From Alteromonas sp. LOR (lineage in GTDB: Bacteria; Pseudomonadota; Gammaproteobacteria; Enterobacterales; Alteromonadaceae): a stretch of 64,000 nucleotides of DNA. The position numbers and the translations under genes were made by a program. The stretch is taken from positions 174,371-238,370 of the forward strand of contig NZ_JQFW01000049.1 in the NCBI RefSeq assembly GCF_000753865.1, given 5' to 3'. Positions 16,943 to 26,595 of this stretch are shown one piece after another. Position 1 is the first letter of the stretch; each line of letters begins with the position of its first letter. Below the pieces are notes generated by a model. The model was not told the DNA's origin and did no database searches. It saw nothing but the letters and a program-made list of their open reading frames with translations.

Positions 16943-17724
16943 TGTATTGGCGTTGTTTTATTGGCGTATTAACAAGAGAAATGCTTAAGTTCTGGCAGCA
17001 ACGTACTCGCTTGCTCAGTGCTCTAGTGCGTCCCCTACTTTGGCTATTCGTCTTTGCTGCTGGCTTTCGTTCTGCGCTTGGGCTTTCCATGACTGAGCCT
17101 TATTCGTCATATATCCTCTATGAAGAATATATTGTACCGGGTCTCGCTGCCATGATTGTGCTATTCAACAGTATGCAAAGTTCACTTTCTATGGTTTACG
17201 ACCGTGAAATGGGGAGTATGAAAGTACTATTGATGAGCCCTGTTCCACGGGCATTTCTAATGGCGTCTAAATTAATTGCTAATACGCTGGTATCGGCTGT
17301 TCAAGTTTATATTTTCTTCGCATTTGCATTAATCGTTGATGTTGAGCTTTCTCTATTGGGATACTTATACGCCTTTCCAATAATAATGCTGTTGTCACTT
17401 TTTCTAGGCGCCTTAGGACTGCTCCTAGCAAATTATATTAAGCAACTGGAAAACTTTGCCGGTGTAATGAACTTTATTATTTTCCCGCTCTTTTTTCTCT
17501 CGAGTGCGCTTTACCCGCTTTGGAAAATGCGCGAGGCCAGTGAATGGCTCTACCGTATTTGTGCCTTCAACCCGTTTACCACTGGCGTGGAACTCCTTCG
17601 ATTTAGCCTTTATGAAAAACTCGCGCTTTACGACCTTGTTACGATTATTGTACTTACCAGCATTACATTTTCGCTTGCGGTAAGAAGTTTTCGTCCCAAG
17701 ACATCTAAAGGACGTTTATCTTGA
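16942..17724 (+). CDS. ABC-2 type permease, PQQ-dehydrogenase-associated (PedC-like)
   Basis: Integral membrane protein of 260 residues with about six hydrophobic helices and the ABC-2 layout (N-terminal REMLKFWQQRTRLLSALVRPLLW, later VPGLAAMIVLFNSMQSS). The family (TIGR03861-like, PedC) is the permease of the alcohol-associated ABC system. ABC-2 permeases are normally exporters, which makes the paired binding protein odd. The start ATG overlaps the ATPase stop, and its own stop overlaps the TTG start of the M17 gene by 4 bp, so the operon is tightly coupled. Confidence 0.9.
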   Translation: MYWRCFIGVLTREMLKFWQQRTRLLSALVRPLLWLFVFAAGFRSALGLSMTEPYSSYILYEEYIVPGLAAMIVLFNSMQSSLSMVYDREMGSMKVLLMSPVPRAFLMASKLIANTLVSAVQVYIFFAFALIVDVELSLLGYLYAFPIIMLLSLFLGALGLLLANYIKQLENFAGVMNFIIFPLFFLSSALYPLWKMREASEWLYRICAFNPFTTGVELLRFSLYEKLALYDLVTIIVLTSITFSLAVRSFRPKTSKGRLS

Positions 17725-19352
17725 CCATCCAAATAGCAAAGCTCCCAGAGCACCTTAAACTGGCAGAGAGCGATTGTTGTATTATTTTTACCACTGCCAA
17801 TATGCTACGCAGACAGCTCGAAGATTTTCCCCCCGAGACCCGAGTATTCACTGAAACCGTGATGAGCGATGAGGGATTTGTTGGCGAGCCTAAACAGTTC
17901 TTACTGCTTCATCGCCCCAGTGGCCTTACCGCGAAGCGCCTGTGTTTTTTTGGTTTAGATGAAACTCACTCTTCTCAGAGGACATTGTTACGCCAATTTT
18001 TCTGTTTTTTTGACATGCTGAAACGCCATTCCCACAACTTGACTGATGTGCATGTTGTGTTATCCGATTATTTGTTGGAAAAGCTTGTTGTTGAACATCA
18101 ATATCAACGTCCTTACACTGTTGTCGAAAAAACGCCGCAACCTCATGCTTCGGATAAAATTGTCAACATTATTACTTTACTTGCACGCAGTATGTCGGCG
18201 TTGGAATACCAATTCCCAGGTTACAAAACAAGCGCTAGTGATACAGAGTCGACGCTGTTAGATAAGAAAAAAGAGCGCCTTACCCTTTCGCTGTGGTTGC
18301 CAGAATGGTGCTATCGCGATGATACATCGCTAGGGCGTGTTCAATACTGGATTAATCGTGAAAATGCCCTTTCTTATGGAGTAAAACGCGCTAAAGACCT
18401 TGCGCATATGCCAGCAAATATTTGCACGCCCGGCTTTCTCGCCAATGAAGCACAAAAACTTCAGCAGCAATTCTCATCAATATCAGTACAAGTGCTTAAC
18501 GAGGCGATGCTAGCAAAGCGAGATATGAACGCATATCTGGCGGTGAACGCAGGCTCTTGCTTTTCAGCCTCAATGCCCATTATTAGCTATAATGGCATTC
18601 CACAAGATCAATGCAATGAGCACAAGACCCCGCCTCTGGTTATCATTGGCAAAGGTGTTACTTTTGATAGCGGTGGAATAACACTAAAACGCGATGCGAA
18701 TATGCGACATATGATTTATGACATGACAGGCGCCGCCTGTGTTATTGGTCTTATGCATACGCTTGCTGTACTGAAAGTGAGATGTCACGTTATTGGAATT
18801 CTGGCTACTGCAGACAACAGCATTGATGGTAACGCATATCGGCCTGGCGATATAATTCAAACCGCCAGCAAACAATCCATCGAAGTGATGAGCACAGATG
18901 CCGAAGGACGAATGCTGATAGCCGACGCCATTTCATACAGTAAAGACTTTAGTCCCAGCGCCATAATTGATATCGCAACCTTAACGGGCGCAGCTATTAC
19001 CTCTTTAGGCCATCATTGCAGTGCGTTATTTTGTAATGACAATCAACTAGAACGTGAATTACTGCTCGCCGGGGAGCGAAGTAGCGATGAGGTCTGGCCC
19101 TTCCCGTTATGGCGAGAATATCACGAGGCCATCAACTCTACGCATGCAGATATGCTAAACGCAGGAAAAAATTCTCCTGGAGCAATCACCGCTGGCTGCT
19201 TTTTATCAAATTTTGCCCAGAACACGCCTTGGGCGCACATTGATATTGCAGGCACTGGCTTTAAATACGGTACTTCATTGTCTGCCACAGGCCGCCCAAT
19301 CCCGCTGCTACTTGATTATATTATGTCGCACGCCAAAGGAGCGAATTGCTAA
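17721..19352 (+). CDS. M17 leucyl-aminopeptidase-family protein in the PQQ operon
   Basis: Metallo-aminopeptidase of 543 residues. The C-terminal catalytic half keeps all M17 signatures: GKGVTFDSGGITLK (Lys and Asp ligands), YDMTGA, and TDAEGRMLIADA. The N-terminal half is poorly conserved, as usual for M17. Start is a TTG overlapping the permease stop, with AGGACG upstream. Its position as last gene before pqqA, in a run otherwise devoted to quinoprotein function, suggests it trims PqqA-derived peptide or the Glu-Tyr product; that is an inference. PepA-type general peptide turnover is the alternative. Confidence 0.88.
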   Translation: MTIQIAKLPEHLKLAESDCCIIFTTANMLRRQLEDFPPETRVFTETVMSDEGFVGEPKQFLLLHRPSGLTAKRLCFFGLDETHSSQRTLLRQFFCFFDMLKRHSHNLTDVHVVLSDYLLEKLVVEHQYQRPYTVVEKTPQPHASDKIVNIITLLARSMSALEYQFPGYKTSASDTESTLLDKKKERLTLSLWLPEWCYRDDTSLGRVQYWINRENALSYGVKRAKDLAHMPANICTPGFLANEAQKLQQQFSSISVQVLNEAMLAKRDMNAYLAVNAGSCFSASMPIISYNGIPQDQCNEHKTPPLVIIGKGVTFDSGGITLKRDANMRHMIYDMTGAACVIGLMHTLAVLKVRCHVIGILATADNSIDGNAYRPGDIIQTASKQSIEVMSTDAEGRMLIADAISYSKDFSPSAIIDIATLTGAAITSLGHHCSALFCNDNQLERELLLAGERSSDEVWPFPLWREYHEAINSTHADMLNAGKNSPGAITAGCFLSNFAQNTPWAHIDIAGTGFKYGTSLSATGRPIPLLLDYIMSHAKGANC

Positions 19353-19378
19353 ATACCCCTCAAAAGTCATGATAGTTT

Positions 19379-19423
19379 TCCTCCTATAGGAGGATAGCCG
19401 TTAACAGATAATCAACATATACT
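19379..19423 (+). promoter_or_regulatory. perfect palindromic box and -10 of pqqA
   Basis: TCCTCC-TATA-GGAGGA at 19379-19394 is the best copy of the island motif. TATACT at 19418-19423 follows after exactly 23 nt, placing the box centre about 34 bp before the -10 centre, where an activator overlapping the -35 would sit. pqqA starts at 19461. Confidence 0.68.
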
Positions 19424-19460
19424 CAAACATGAGTTTAATTGGTTAAAGAAGGAAACACTT

Positions 19461-19532
19461 ATGTGGACAAAACCTCAGTACACTGAAATGCGTCTTGGCT
19501 TTGAAGTTACGCTTTATATTAGTAATCGCTAA
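19461..19532 (+). CDS. pqqA: PQQ precursor peptide PqqA
   Basis: Ribosomally made 23-residue substrate peptide for PQQ. It starts [10 protein letters not shown] and contains Glu15-Val-Thr-Leu-Tyr19, the conserved E-x-x-x-Y pair that PqqE cross-links and that becomes the PQQ backbone. AAGGA lies 8 nt before the ATG. It has its own palindromic box and a -10-like hexamer, and is followed by a palindromic attenuator before pqqB. Confidence 0.97.
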   Translation: MWTKPQYTEMRLGFEVTLYISNR

Positions 19533-19558
19533 GTTTTATCGCTTTTGAACGTAGTGTT

Positions 19559-19584
19559 AAAAAGGCTGCCTAGGCAGCCTTTTT
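19559..19584 (+). terminator. attenuator/terminator between pqqA and pqqB
   Basis: A perfect 26-bp palindrome: five A, GGCTGCC, TA, GGCAGCC, five T. As RNA it gives a GC-rich hairpin with a U tract, 27 bp after pqqA and 20 bp before pqqB. Partial read-through would give far more pqqA than pqqBCDE transcript, as expected for a substrate peptide. Confidence 0.88.
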
Positions 19585-19604
19585 AAATGCACAATGGAGT
19601 TGTT

Positions 19605-20525
19605 ATGTTCGTATTAATTCTCGGTGCTGGCGCAGGTGGTGGCTTCCCGCAGTGGAATTGTCATTGTCCTAACTGTAAAGGGTTACGCACGGGATCCATT
19701 AACACCAGACCCCGCACTCAATCTAGTATTGCTGTCAGTGCCAATAAAAAACAGTGGGTACTTATCAATGCTTCCCCTGATTTGCGAGAACAAATAAATC
19801 GACACTCACAATTATGGCCGGAAACTTCTGTCACGAGGGGCACACGTATATCGTCGATAGTGCTTACCGATAGCCAGATCGATCATACAACAGGACTATT
19901 AACGTTGCGTGAAGGTCTGCCTTTACCTGTCTATTGCACTGACGTCGTTAAGGAAGATTTAACCACCAGCTTTCCGCTATTCACCGTGCTAAAACACTGG
20001 CACGGCGGACTACATCAACACACCATAAGCACCGAGTTTAATAAGTCTTTTGTTCCGTCGGGAGCAGAGGGACTTACTTTTCAGCCCGTCGTTCTGGAAT
20101 CGAATGCCCCACCGTACTCAAAATATCGGGACAACATTGTTGCTGGTAATAACATTGGTCTAAAAATTACCGATGATCACTCAGGAAAAAGTGTGTTTTA
20201 TGCACCAGGATGTATGCAAGCCAACAGCGTGGTGAAAAACGTCATGGCCGAAGCAGACTGCGTGCTATTTGATGGCACCCTGTGGGTAAATGAAGAAATG
20301 ATTGATCACGGTTTTAGTCAAAAACTGGGAACCGATATGGGGCATATGCCGGTTAACGGCCCAAATGGCGCCATTGCGCTGCTCAAAGAGTTTGAAGTAA
20401 AACGTAAAATACTTATTCACATTAATAATACCAACCCTGTACTTAACGAAGACTCACAAGCCAATCGTGAACTGAGACAACAAGGTATTGAACTCGCTTT
20501 CGATGGTATGGAAATAGAGGTGTAG
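19605..20525 (+). CDS. pqqB: PQQ biosynthesis protein PqqB
   Basis: Metallo-beta-lactamase-fold protein of 306 residues, proposed to act as a hydroxylase on the Glu-Tyr intermediate in PQQ synthesis. Seen: [21 protein letters not shown] at the N-terminus (the conserved zinc-binding Cys cluster), [13 protein letters not shown] (a modified version of the fold's metal-site motif) and [12 protein letters not shown]. The start ATG at 19605 follows TGGAG; the frame is open to 19587 but homologues begin [13 protein letters not shown]. One base separates its stop from pqqC. Confidence 0.97.
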   Translation: MFVLILGAGAGGGFPQWNCHCPNCKGLRTGSINTRPRTQSSIAVSANKKQWVLINASPDLREQINRHSQLWPETSVTRGTRISSIVLTDSQIDHTTGLLTLREGLPLPVYCTDVVKEDLTTSFPLFTVLKHWHGGLHQHTISTEFNKSFVPSGAEGLTFQPVVLESNAPPYSKYRDNIVAGNNIGLKITDDHSGKSVFYAPGCMQANSVVKNVMAEADCVLFDGTLWVNEEMIDHGFSQKLGTDMGHMPVNGPNGAIALLKEFEVKRKILIHINNTNPVLNEDSQANRELRQQGIELAFDGMEIEV

Positions 20526-20526
20526 T

Positions 20527-21282
20527 ATGTCTGAACAAGCATGGACAAAAGCAGAATTTGAAGCCAAACTTCGCGCAAAGGGAGCCTATTATCACATACA
20601 CCACCCCTTTCATAAACGCATGAATGCAGGCAAGTGCAGCAAGGAAGAAATTCAGGGATGGGTAGCGAACAGACTGTACTATCAGATGGCTATTCCAGTC
20701 AAAGATGCTGCGATATTAGCGAATTGTGAAGAGCAAGAGGTAAGACGGTCCTGGATCCAACGCATTATTGACCACGACGGTCGCAATGGAGAGCAAGGCT
20801 TGGGTGGTATCGAGGCTTGGCTGAGATTAGGCGAAGCAGTAGGACTCAATCGCAGTGAACTGCTTGATGAAACGCATTTGTTACCAGGCGTAAAGTTTGC
20901 TGTTAACGCGTACGTAAACTTTGCGCGGCGCGCTTCGTGGGAAGAGGCTGCGTGTTCATCACTTACCGAAATGTTTGCACCCGAAATTCATCAAAGTCGA
21001 CTCGATACATGGCCCACACACTACACTTGGATAAATAGCGACGGTTTTAGTTACTTTCAAATGCGGCTAAGTCAAGCGCGCCGAGATGTAGCTCACGGAT
21101 TGCAAATCACGTTAGAGAATTTTGTAACGCGCAAACAGCAAGAAAAAGCATTGAATATACTTCAATTTAAAATTGATATTTTGTGGAGTATTGCCGATGC
21201 CATTTGCTTTGCCTATGAGTACGGAAGAAAGCCGTTTGATGGTATCGCAGACCAACGCGTGTGCCATAAAGGGAGGTTTTGA
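20527..21282 (+). CDS. pqqC: pyrroloquinoline-quinone synthase PqqC
   Basis: Cofactor-free oxidase of 251 residues that performs the final ring closure and oxidation to PQQ. It is an all-helical TenA/haem-oxygenase-like protein. Seen: [35 protein letters not shown] and the helix with RIIDHDG, all strongly conserved PqqC stretches. The length is typical. Its stop overlaps the pqqD start (TGATG). Confidence 0.97.
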   Translation: MSEQAWTKAEFEAKLRAKGAYYHIHHPFHKRMNAGKCSKEEIQGWVANRLYYQMAIPVKDAAILANCEEQEVRRSWIQRIIDHDGRNGEQGLGGIEAWLRLGEAVGLNRSELLDETHLLPGVKFAVNAYVNFARRASWEEAACSSLTEMFAPEIHQSRLDTWPTHYTWINSDGFSYFQMRLSQARRDVAHGLQITLENFVTRKQQEKALNILQFKIDILWSIADAICFAYEYGRKPFDGIADQRVCHKGRF

Positions 21283-21563
21283 TGTCTGAAAAGTTTGTTC
21301 GTACACCTAAGCTTAACACATTATTCAGGCTGCAATTTGAACATGCACAACAATGCTATGTACTACTTTTTCCTGAGGGAATGATAAAGTTAAACCCATC
21401 AGCCGCAGAGATCCTTACCTGTATTGATGGCAAAAAAACCGACGCGGAAATATGCGAATTACTTAGAGAAAACTTCCCCGACGCCCCAGAAGACCTCGAG
21501 GAGGATGTCAGAGAATTTTTAACTCATGCAGAAGAGAAAAGGTGGATACTATATGACGCCTAA
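21282..21563 (+). CDS. pqqD: PqqA-binding chaperone PqqD
   Basis: Peptide chaperone of 93 residues (RiPP recognition element fold) that holds PqqA and presents it to PqqE. Seen: [25 protein letters not shown], the typical PqqD core, and a C-terminal helix ending WILYDA. GGGAGG precedes the ATG at 21282; an in-frame TTG one codon upstream is less likely. Overlaps pqqC by 1 bp and pqqE by 11 bp. Confidence 0.95.
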   Translation: MSEKFVRTPKLNTLFRLQFEHAQQCYVLLFPEGMIKLNPSAAEILTCIDGKKTDAEICELLRENFPDAPEDLEEDVREFLTHAEEKRWILYDA

Positions 21564-22686
21564 CAATACGACATCCACTTCGATTACACCGCCGCTGTGG
21601 CTGCTTGCTGAAATCACTTATCAATGCCCTTTGCACTGCCCTTATTGTTCCAACCCCGTCAACATGGAGGAAACGTTCAATGAACTCTCTACATCAGATT
21701 GGGAGCGCGTATTAACTCAGGCCAGAGAAATGGGAGCTGTTCAATTAGGTTTTTCAGGCGGTGAGCCTTTACTGCGCAGAGATTTAGAGCACCTAGTTGC
21801 CTACGCCAGAAATCTTGGTTTTTACACCAACTTAATTACCTCTGGCATTGGCATGACAGAAAAACGCATTGCTAAGTTAAAAAAGGCAGGGCTCGACCAT
21901 ATTCAACTGAGTTTTCAATCAGCCAATGCTGAGGTGAACGATCTAATTGGTAACAAACGCCATTCTTTCGAGCAAAAGCTAAAAATTGCTAAGCTGGTCA
22001 AACAGTATGAATATCCGATGGTGTTAAATTTTTGTATTACCGCGCAAAATATTCACGAAATCGAAGAGGTCATGGCTTTGAGCACTCAGCTTAACGCTGA
22101 CTTTGTAGAGCTCGCAACCGTTCAATATTACGGTTGGGCCTATGAAAACCGCGACCATCTTCTGCCGACAAAAGCCCAGCTACAGCATGCCGAAAGCGCC
22201 GTAAATCGTTATAGAGATGCACAAAGCGGGGGCCCTAAGTTTATTTTTGTCACACCTGACTACTATGAAGATCGCCCGAAAGCGTGTATGAACGGATGGG
22301 GAACAACTTTTCTTACGGTAACGCCTGACGGCAGCGCACTGCCATGCCATAGTGCAAAAATTTTACCGCTTACATTTCCTAACGTAAAAAATAGCTCCCT
22401 GCGTGATATCTGGCATGAGGACTTTAGCTTCAACCATTTTCGTGGCGACAACTGGATGCAATCTCCTTGTAAAGGCTGTAATGAAAAATCTAAAGACTTT
22501 GGCGGCTGTCGATGTCAGGCTTATATGCTAACTGGCGATATGTATAAAACAGATCCAGTGTGTAGCAAATCGCCAGATCACCATATGATGAAAAGTATTA
22601 CTGATAAAGCGGGTAGCAAAGCATCGACGGCACTTAAGTATCGCTATGTTGAACGCGGTATAGACATCGCAGTCGTCGATTCTTGA
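21553..22686 (+). CDS. pqqE: PqqA peptide cyclase, radical SAM protein PqqE
   Basis: Radical SAM/SPASM enzyme of 377 residues that forms the Glu-Tyr carbon-carbon bond in PqqA. Seen: the cluster motif CPLHCPYC (C-x3-C-x2-C), [10 protein letters not shown] for SAM binding, and C-terminal SPASM cysteines ([37 protein letters not shown]). The start ATG at 21553 has AGGTGG upstream and lies inside the pqqD end; the frame is open 9 codons earlier. Confidence 0.97.
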   Translation: MTPNNTTSTSITPPLWLLAEITYQCPLHCPYCSNPVNMEETFNELSTSDWERVLTQAREMGAVQLGFSGGEPLLRRDLEHLVAYARNLGFYTNLITSGIGMTEKRIAKLKKAGLDHIQLSFQSANAEVNDLIGNKRHSFEQKLKIAKLVKQYEYPMVLNFCITAQNIHEIEEVMALSTQLNADFVELATVQYYGWAYENRDHLLPTKAQLQHAESAVNRYRDAQSGGPKFIFVTPDYYEDRPKACMNGWGTTFLTVTPDGSALPCHSAKILPLTFPNVKNSSLRDIWHEDFSFNHFRGDNWMQSPCKGCNEKSKDFGGCRCQAYMLTGDMYKTDPVCSKSPDHHMMKSITDKAGSKASTALKYRYVERGIDIAVVDS

Positions 22687-22699
22687 TATTGTATTGATA

Positions 22700-24178
22700 A
22701 TGCAATTTCATTTTATTGACACCACAGCGGTTTCAGTCAAACATCGCCGCAGTAAAACCAACACATCTTCGTTAGATGAAGCTATAGACAACGCGACTTA
22801 CGCTGTTATATTCGCAGTTAATACGCCAGCAGTTGAACACTCAGGCCTGTCACATTTAGCAGAACATATGTGTTTTAGGGGTTCATTGCCTTATCCAGCC
22901 GATCACGAACTTTTTGTTGCTAACAGTCTATTACCGCTTAGCATTAATGCCACAACGCATGCTAACGCAACCTTCTTCTATGTTACTACGGACAACGAAG
23001 CTTTATTAAGCACTGCCGTCGACTATCTGTATCATGGTTTACGGTGTCACTATTATACTTATTCACAATTTGAAACAGAGCGCAGCGGCGTCATCTTTAA
23101 TGAATTACAACTTTTAGAACGATGCCAAAGGTATAGCAAACAGGCAGCTATTCGAATAGGCGATACAGGTGAACAAGCATACCGGCACGCTGGCGGGTTT
23201 ACACATACCATTAACACTATAACGTTCGAAGCATTAATAGCATATAAACAAAAATGGTATACCGATAGCAATATCGACGTATTCATAGCATCGCCAGAGC
23301 GAGCCACATTTAAACACTGCCAAACGATAATACTCCAGCATTGCCAGTCTGATAAGTATATCAATACTCCTATTTATCCATTTGAAAAACGACATCACCC
23401 GCCACTGACAGAAAGTACGCCTGTTTTTACATGGTGGATACCCGCTTGTTATATTGCCGACCTGCAGTGTTGTTTACTTGCACTTAATGACGTCGTGCAC
23501 GACAACGCAGAAATAATCATCGATGATGAAATAAACCACCTAGGACAGTTTGCATTACGACTTATACCTCATGACCCTATACACTGTTCTCTAGACGCGT
23601 TGAAACAAACGGTAGTTGATCACCTGTTAAGCGTAGAGAGAACAATACAAGCTAAGGCTCTGAAGTTTGTTGACAGTAAACTTCCCTCAGTCGTTCAAGA
23701 CGCCATATGTCAATACACAAATCGTAAAGACCAAAAACTCGGTCACCCCTCTCCTTTAAAAACGTATTTGTTAGAACCGCATATCAGTACTTGTGCACGG
23801 TTTGAAAGCGCAAACGCTATTTATTTTAAACCGCATATTTACTGCCACCCTTCTGTGTTTGCGAAGAAACATGCAGACTTATTGAGTGTAAGTCACTTCC
23901 CTCCCTTACCGCGCCTGCTGAGGCCAATAGCAGACATGTCGAATAGCGTGGATAAATTTGTCGCAAACGATGGCCACTGGGTTTACGAAATTACCCATGT
24001 TTGCACAAATACACTCATTAAATTACTGCGTTCGGCTGCCTTCTGGCAGCCACGCACACAAGGTGAATGTTACGCAATGGGTGTGGGCACGCATAATTCC
24101 AAGAGATATGTTTATGGTGCGCAAGACGTTAGTTCTTACGCGCGAGAAATTTGGCTTGACCGCTTATTTAAAACATAA
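22700..24178 (+). CDS. M16-family zinc peptidase, short PqqF-like
   Basis: Inverse-zincin peptidase of 492 residues. The HxxEH motif is HLAEH at residues 52-56, with Glu135 (VIFNE) about 79 residues later as third ligand, so the site is intact. It follows pqqE by 13 bp, and PqqF-type proteases process PqqA, so PqqF is the likely role. It is much shorter than full PqqF or pitrilysin (about 750-960) and corresponds to the active half only. Such half-length M16 proteins often work as heterodimers (compare PqqF/PqqG of Methylorubrum), but no second M16 gene is in the window. Start ATG 22700, with an in-frame TTG two codons upstream. Confidence 0.85.
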   Translation: MQFHFIDTTAVSVKHRRSKTNTSSLDEAIDNATYAVIFAVNTPAVEHSGLSHLAEHMCFRGSLPYPADHELFVANSLLPLSINATTHANATFFYVTTDNEALLSTAVDYLYHGLRCHYYTYSQFETERSGVIFNELQLLERCQRYSKQAAIRIGDTGEQAYRHAGGFTHTINTITFEALIAYKQKWYTDSNIDVFIASPERATFKHCQTIILQHCQSDKYINTPIYPFEKRHHPPLTESTPVFTWWIPACYIADLQCCLLALNDVVHDNAEIIIDDEINHLGQFALRLIPHDPIHCSLDALKQTVVDHLLSVERTIQAKALKFVDSKLPSVVQDAICQYTNRKDQKLGHPSPLKTYLLEPHISTCARFESANAIYFKPHIYCHPSVFAKKHADLLSVSHFPPLPRLLRPIADMSNSVDKFVANDGHWVYEITHVCTNTLIKLLRSAAFWQPRTQGECYAMGVGTHNSKRYVYGAQDVSSYAREIWLDRLFKT

Positions 24179-24352
24179 CTGTAAATTACACACTCGATAT
24201 TCTTCCCGCTACTAAAGAACGAGATTTACTCACCTTACGTCCTATGGTTCAAAACTGTTAGAAAACTATTATTTAATTTTATGTAACACAAAATTAATAA
24301 GTAGCGACATAACAATTATAACGCATGATTAAACCAACACTGGGACACTAAA

Positions 24353-25582
24353 ATGAAACATAAAATATTTGCAAGATCGTTGTTATCCATTGCCGTAATT
24401 AGCACAGTGAGTGGCAATGTTTACGCTGAAGAACCAAATTATTCTTGGAATATTTCAGGATGGATTAATGAAGGTTTAACATATTATGATGATGGTGAAG
24501 GTAGCGACGTTGCACAATTATCTGATAATGGAACCACACTCGGTAGTAGAATTACGTTATCAGGCAACTATTCACTTGAAGAACAAGGTTTAGACGTTGG
24601 TTTTGAGGTGATTGTTGAGCCACTGTCAGGAACGCCTAATTTTGCCGGGGGAGGACAACAAACTCCACTGCTTTTTGCTAATCAAGATAACCTAGACACA
24701 TTCAATGGTGGAGATATCGGTCTTCTTGGTAGCAGCTTATATATTGGTGGGGACTGGGGGAAAGTCACTGTGGGCTTACAGAGCATGCCAACGGACAACA
24801 TTGCCGTACTGGCAGACCCTTCGGGAACTATCTGGTCGGGCATTTCCGTCTTATTCAGGGCAAATGGCTTTTTTATTCGTGGCGTAGATGACAGTTCAAC
24901 CAACGGCACATGGGGACAGTTTGCGCAGTGTCTGGCAACACCTGGATTAGGAATAGGCATAGACTGTAACGGTATCTATCGAAACGGGGTGCGTTACGAC
25001 TTGCCGCAATTCGGTGACTTTAGTGTTGCTGTAGGTTATGCAAACGACGAAATTTATGACATCGCGGTAAAGTATTCTGCAGAACATGATGGAATCAAGA
25101 CAAATGTCAACGCTGGTTATTCTGTAAATAAAGATGGCGGTGCCAACGTTGGAGGAAACAGCTCTTCAACGCTACAAATGCAAGCGGGCTTAATGCATAT
25201 TAAATCGGGCTTCTTTGGTGTTGCCACCTATCAAATGGAAGAAGCAGAGGATGCAATAGCGGGTTCAGGTGATGATACTGATGCCTACTACTTTAAAGCA
25301 GGGATTAGAAAACAGTTCAATCGTTTTGGTGACTCGGCGTTCTATGCCGAATATGCAAGCTATAATGATCAGTATGGTATGGCACACTTAGATGGTGTGA
25401 CAGGCTCGCAACTTACCCAATGGGGTGTTGCAGCGGAACAATATTTCAGTTCGAGATTTTTAATCTATGGAAAATATGAAAACCTCAGTTTGGATATCGA
25501 AGGGTCATCTAATGCACAAGCACTTTACAATAGTGCCGAAGACCTTACTTTATTCATGTTAGGTGGTACCCTTTTCTTTTAA
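24353..25582 (+). CDS. general porin-like outer-membrane protein
   Basis: Outer-membrane beta-barrel protein of 409 residues with a signal peptide (to about VYAEE). The barrel strands alternate and end in LFMLGGTLFF, with a C-terminal Phe as needed for barrel assembly. Stretches such as GSSLYIGGDWGKVTVGLQ are typical of Gram-negative porins. It lies 175 bp after the PqqF-like gene and is closed by a hairpin, so it is probably its own unit. Its place in the island suggests entry of alcohols or other small solutes, but that is guesswork. Confidence 0.8.
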   Translation: MKHKIFARSLLSIAVISTVSGNVYAEEPNYSWNISGWINEGLTYYDDGEGSDVAQLSDNGTTLGSRITLSGNYSLEEQGLDVGFEVIVEPLSGTPNFAGGGQQTPLLFANQDNLDTFNGGDIGLLGSSLYIGGDWGKVTVGLQSMPTDNIAVLADPSGTIWSGISVLFRANGFFIRGVDDSSTNGTWGQFAQCLATPGLGIGIDCNGIYRNGVRYDLPQFGDFSVAVGYANDEIYDIAVKYSAEHDGIKTNVNAGYSVNKDGGANVGGNSSSTLQMQAGLMHIKSGFFGVATYQMEEAEDAIAGSGDDTDAYYFKAGIRKQFNRFGDSAFYAEYASYNDQYGMAHLDGVTGSQLTQWGVAAEQYFSSRFLIYGKYENLSLDIEGSSNAQALYNSAEDLTLFMLGGTLFF

Positions 25583-25596
25583 AAATCACACTACAT

Positions 25597-25634
25597 AGCG
25601 ATAAGAAACACCGATTATTCTTATCGCTTATTTT
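25597..25634 (+). terminator. terminator after the porin gene
   Basis: AGCGATAAGAA-like stem (from 25597) pairs with TTCTTATCGCT (to 25628), followed by TATTTTA. The T tract is weak. Confidence 0.6.
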
Positions 25635-25649
25635 ACAAGGAAATTAAAA

Positions 25650-26537
25650 ATGACAAATTCAAAATTAAAAAAAATAGCGCTAATAAATTTGTTATTTTTA
25701 TTTTTAATTTCTCCATCGCTTGCGGAGGAAAAGATAATATGGAAAAAGGGGAAAAATAATTTCATACAAACCAAAGTTATTGAAGAAAAGCAAAATGTGA
25801 ATATTACTAATAACCACCCGTATAGTATTTCAGATTTGGTACTTAACGAAATATTTTCGTCAATCTCAATACAAAACTATGACGCTAACGTCCCGTTATT
25901 TTCGGTGAAGCAACAATCAATTCTCTCCAAACATATTTCTCGTGCACTATCACAAGCATCAGCACATGAAGATATTATCTTTGCGCTAGGGAGAAAACAG
26001 CCATCGCTAGGTGGAATAAAAACCAGCACTTACTATACCGCTGGTCGAATATTTATTACCGACAATACGTTAAATTTAATTATTGGCGACCATGACAAGG
26101 TCGCAAACGCTGCATATGAAATGGCTTACGATCCAACTCGACAGGGGCTAGTGGCGTACACTTTTAACCACGGAAGTCGTGAGCCAGTAAAATTTGGTTT
26201 TGATAAACCGCTTGTATTTGGCACCGATGCGTTCTCGTATAAAACCGATGACCGAGCGGAATGGGTTGTTGTTGATTTACTTTCTGCCACAGTATTAGCA
26301 ACAAAATCAGCGGTTACAAAGTTACAGCCTCACGTTACGAGTAAACATTCAGACGAAAACGAGGTAGCTAGAAAACAAAACACAGGCAGGGATCAGCAAC
26401 CTACGGATTCTATTTTAAAAAATCAATCTGATGACATCGTGGATCGATTTGAAAAACTCAATGCTCTTAAAGACGCGGGATTGATAAGTGAAGAGGAGTA
26501 CCAACAAAAACGCAAGCAGCTGCTTGATAGTATTTAG
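25650..26537 (+). CDS. exported SHOCT-domain protein of unknown function
   Basis: Protein of 295 residues with a signal peptide (hydrophobic LINLLFLFLISPSLA) and a C-terminal SHOCT domain (DRFEKLNALKDAGLISEEEYQQKRKQLLDSI). The central 200 residues (GGIKTSTYYTAGRIFITDNTLNLIIGDHD and so on) are not recognised; a Lys/Gln-rich linker precedes SHOCT. The coding region is more AT-rich at its start than its neighbours. It sits between the porin and the response regulator; its link to alcohol oxidation is only by position. Confidence 0.8.
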   Translation: MTNSKLKKIALINLLFLFLISPSLAEEKIIWKKGKNNFIQTKVIEEKQNVNITNNHPYSISDLVLNEIFSSISIQNYDANVPLFSVKQQSILSKHISRALSQASAHEDIIFALGRKQPSLGGIKTSTYYTAGRIFITDNTLNLIIGDHDKVANAAYEMAYDPTRQGLVAYTFNHGSREPVKFGFDKPLVFGTDAFSYKTDDRAEWVVVDLLSATVLATKSAVTKLQPHVTSKHSDENEVARKQNTGRDQQPTDSILKNQSDDIVDRFEKLNALKDAGLISEEEYQQKRKQLLDSI

Positions 26538-26595
26538 AACCAACAAATTAAATTTCTACATACTAAGCATTTTTTGATCTAAGCTTTTAGTATTA

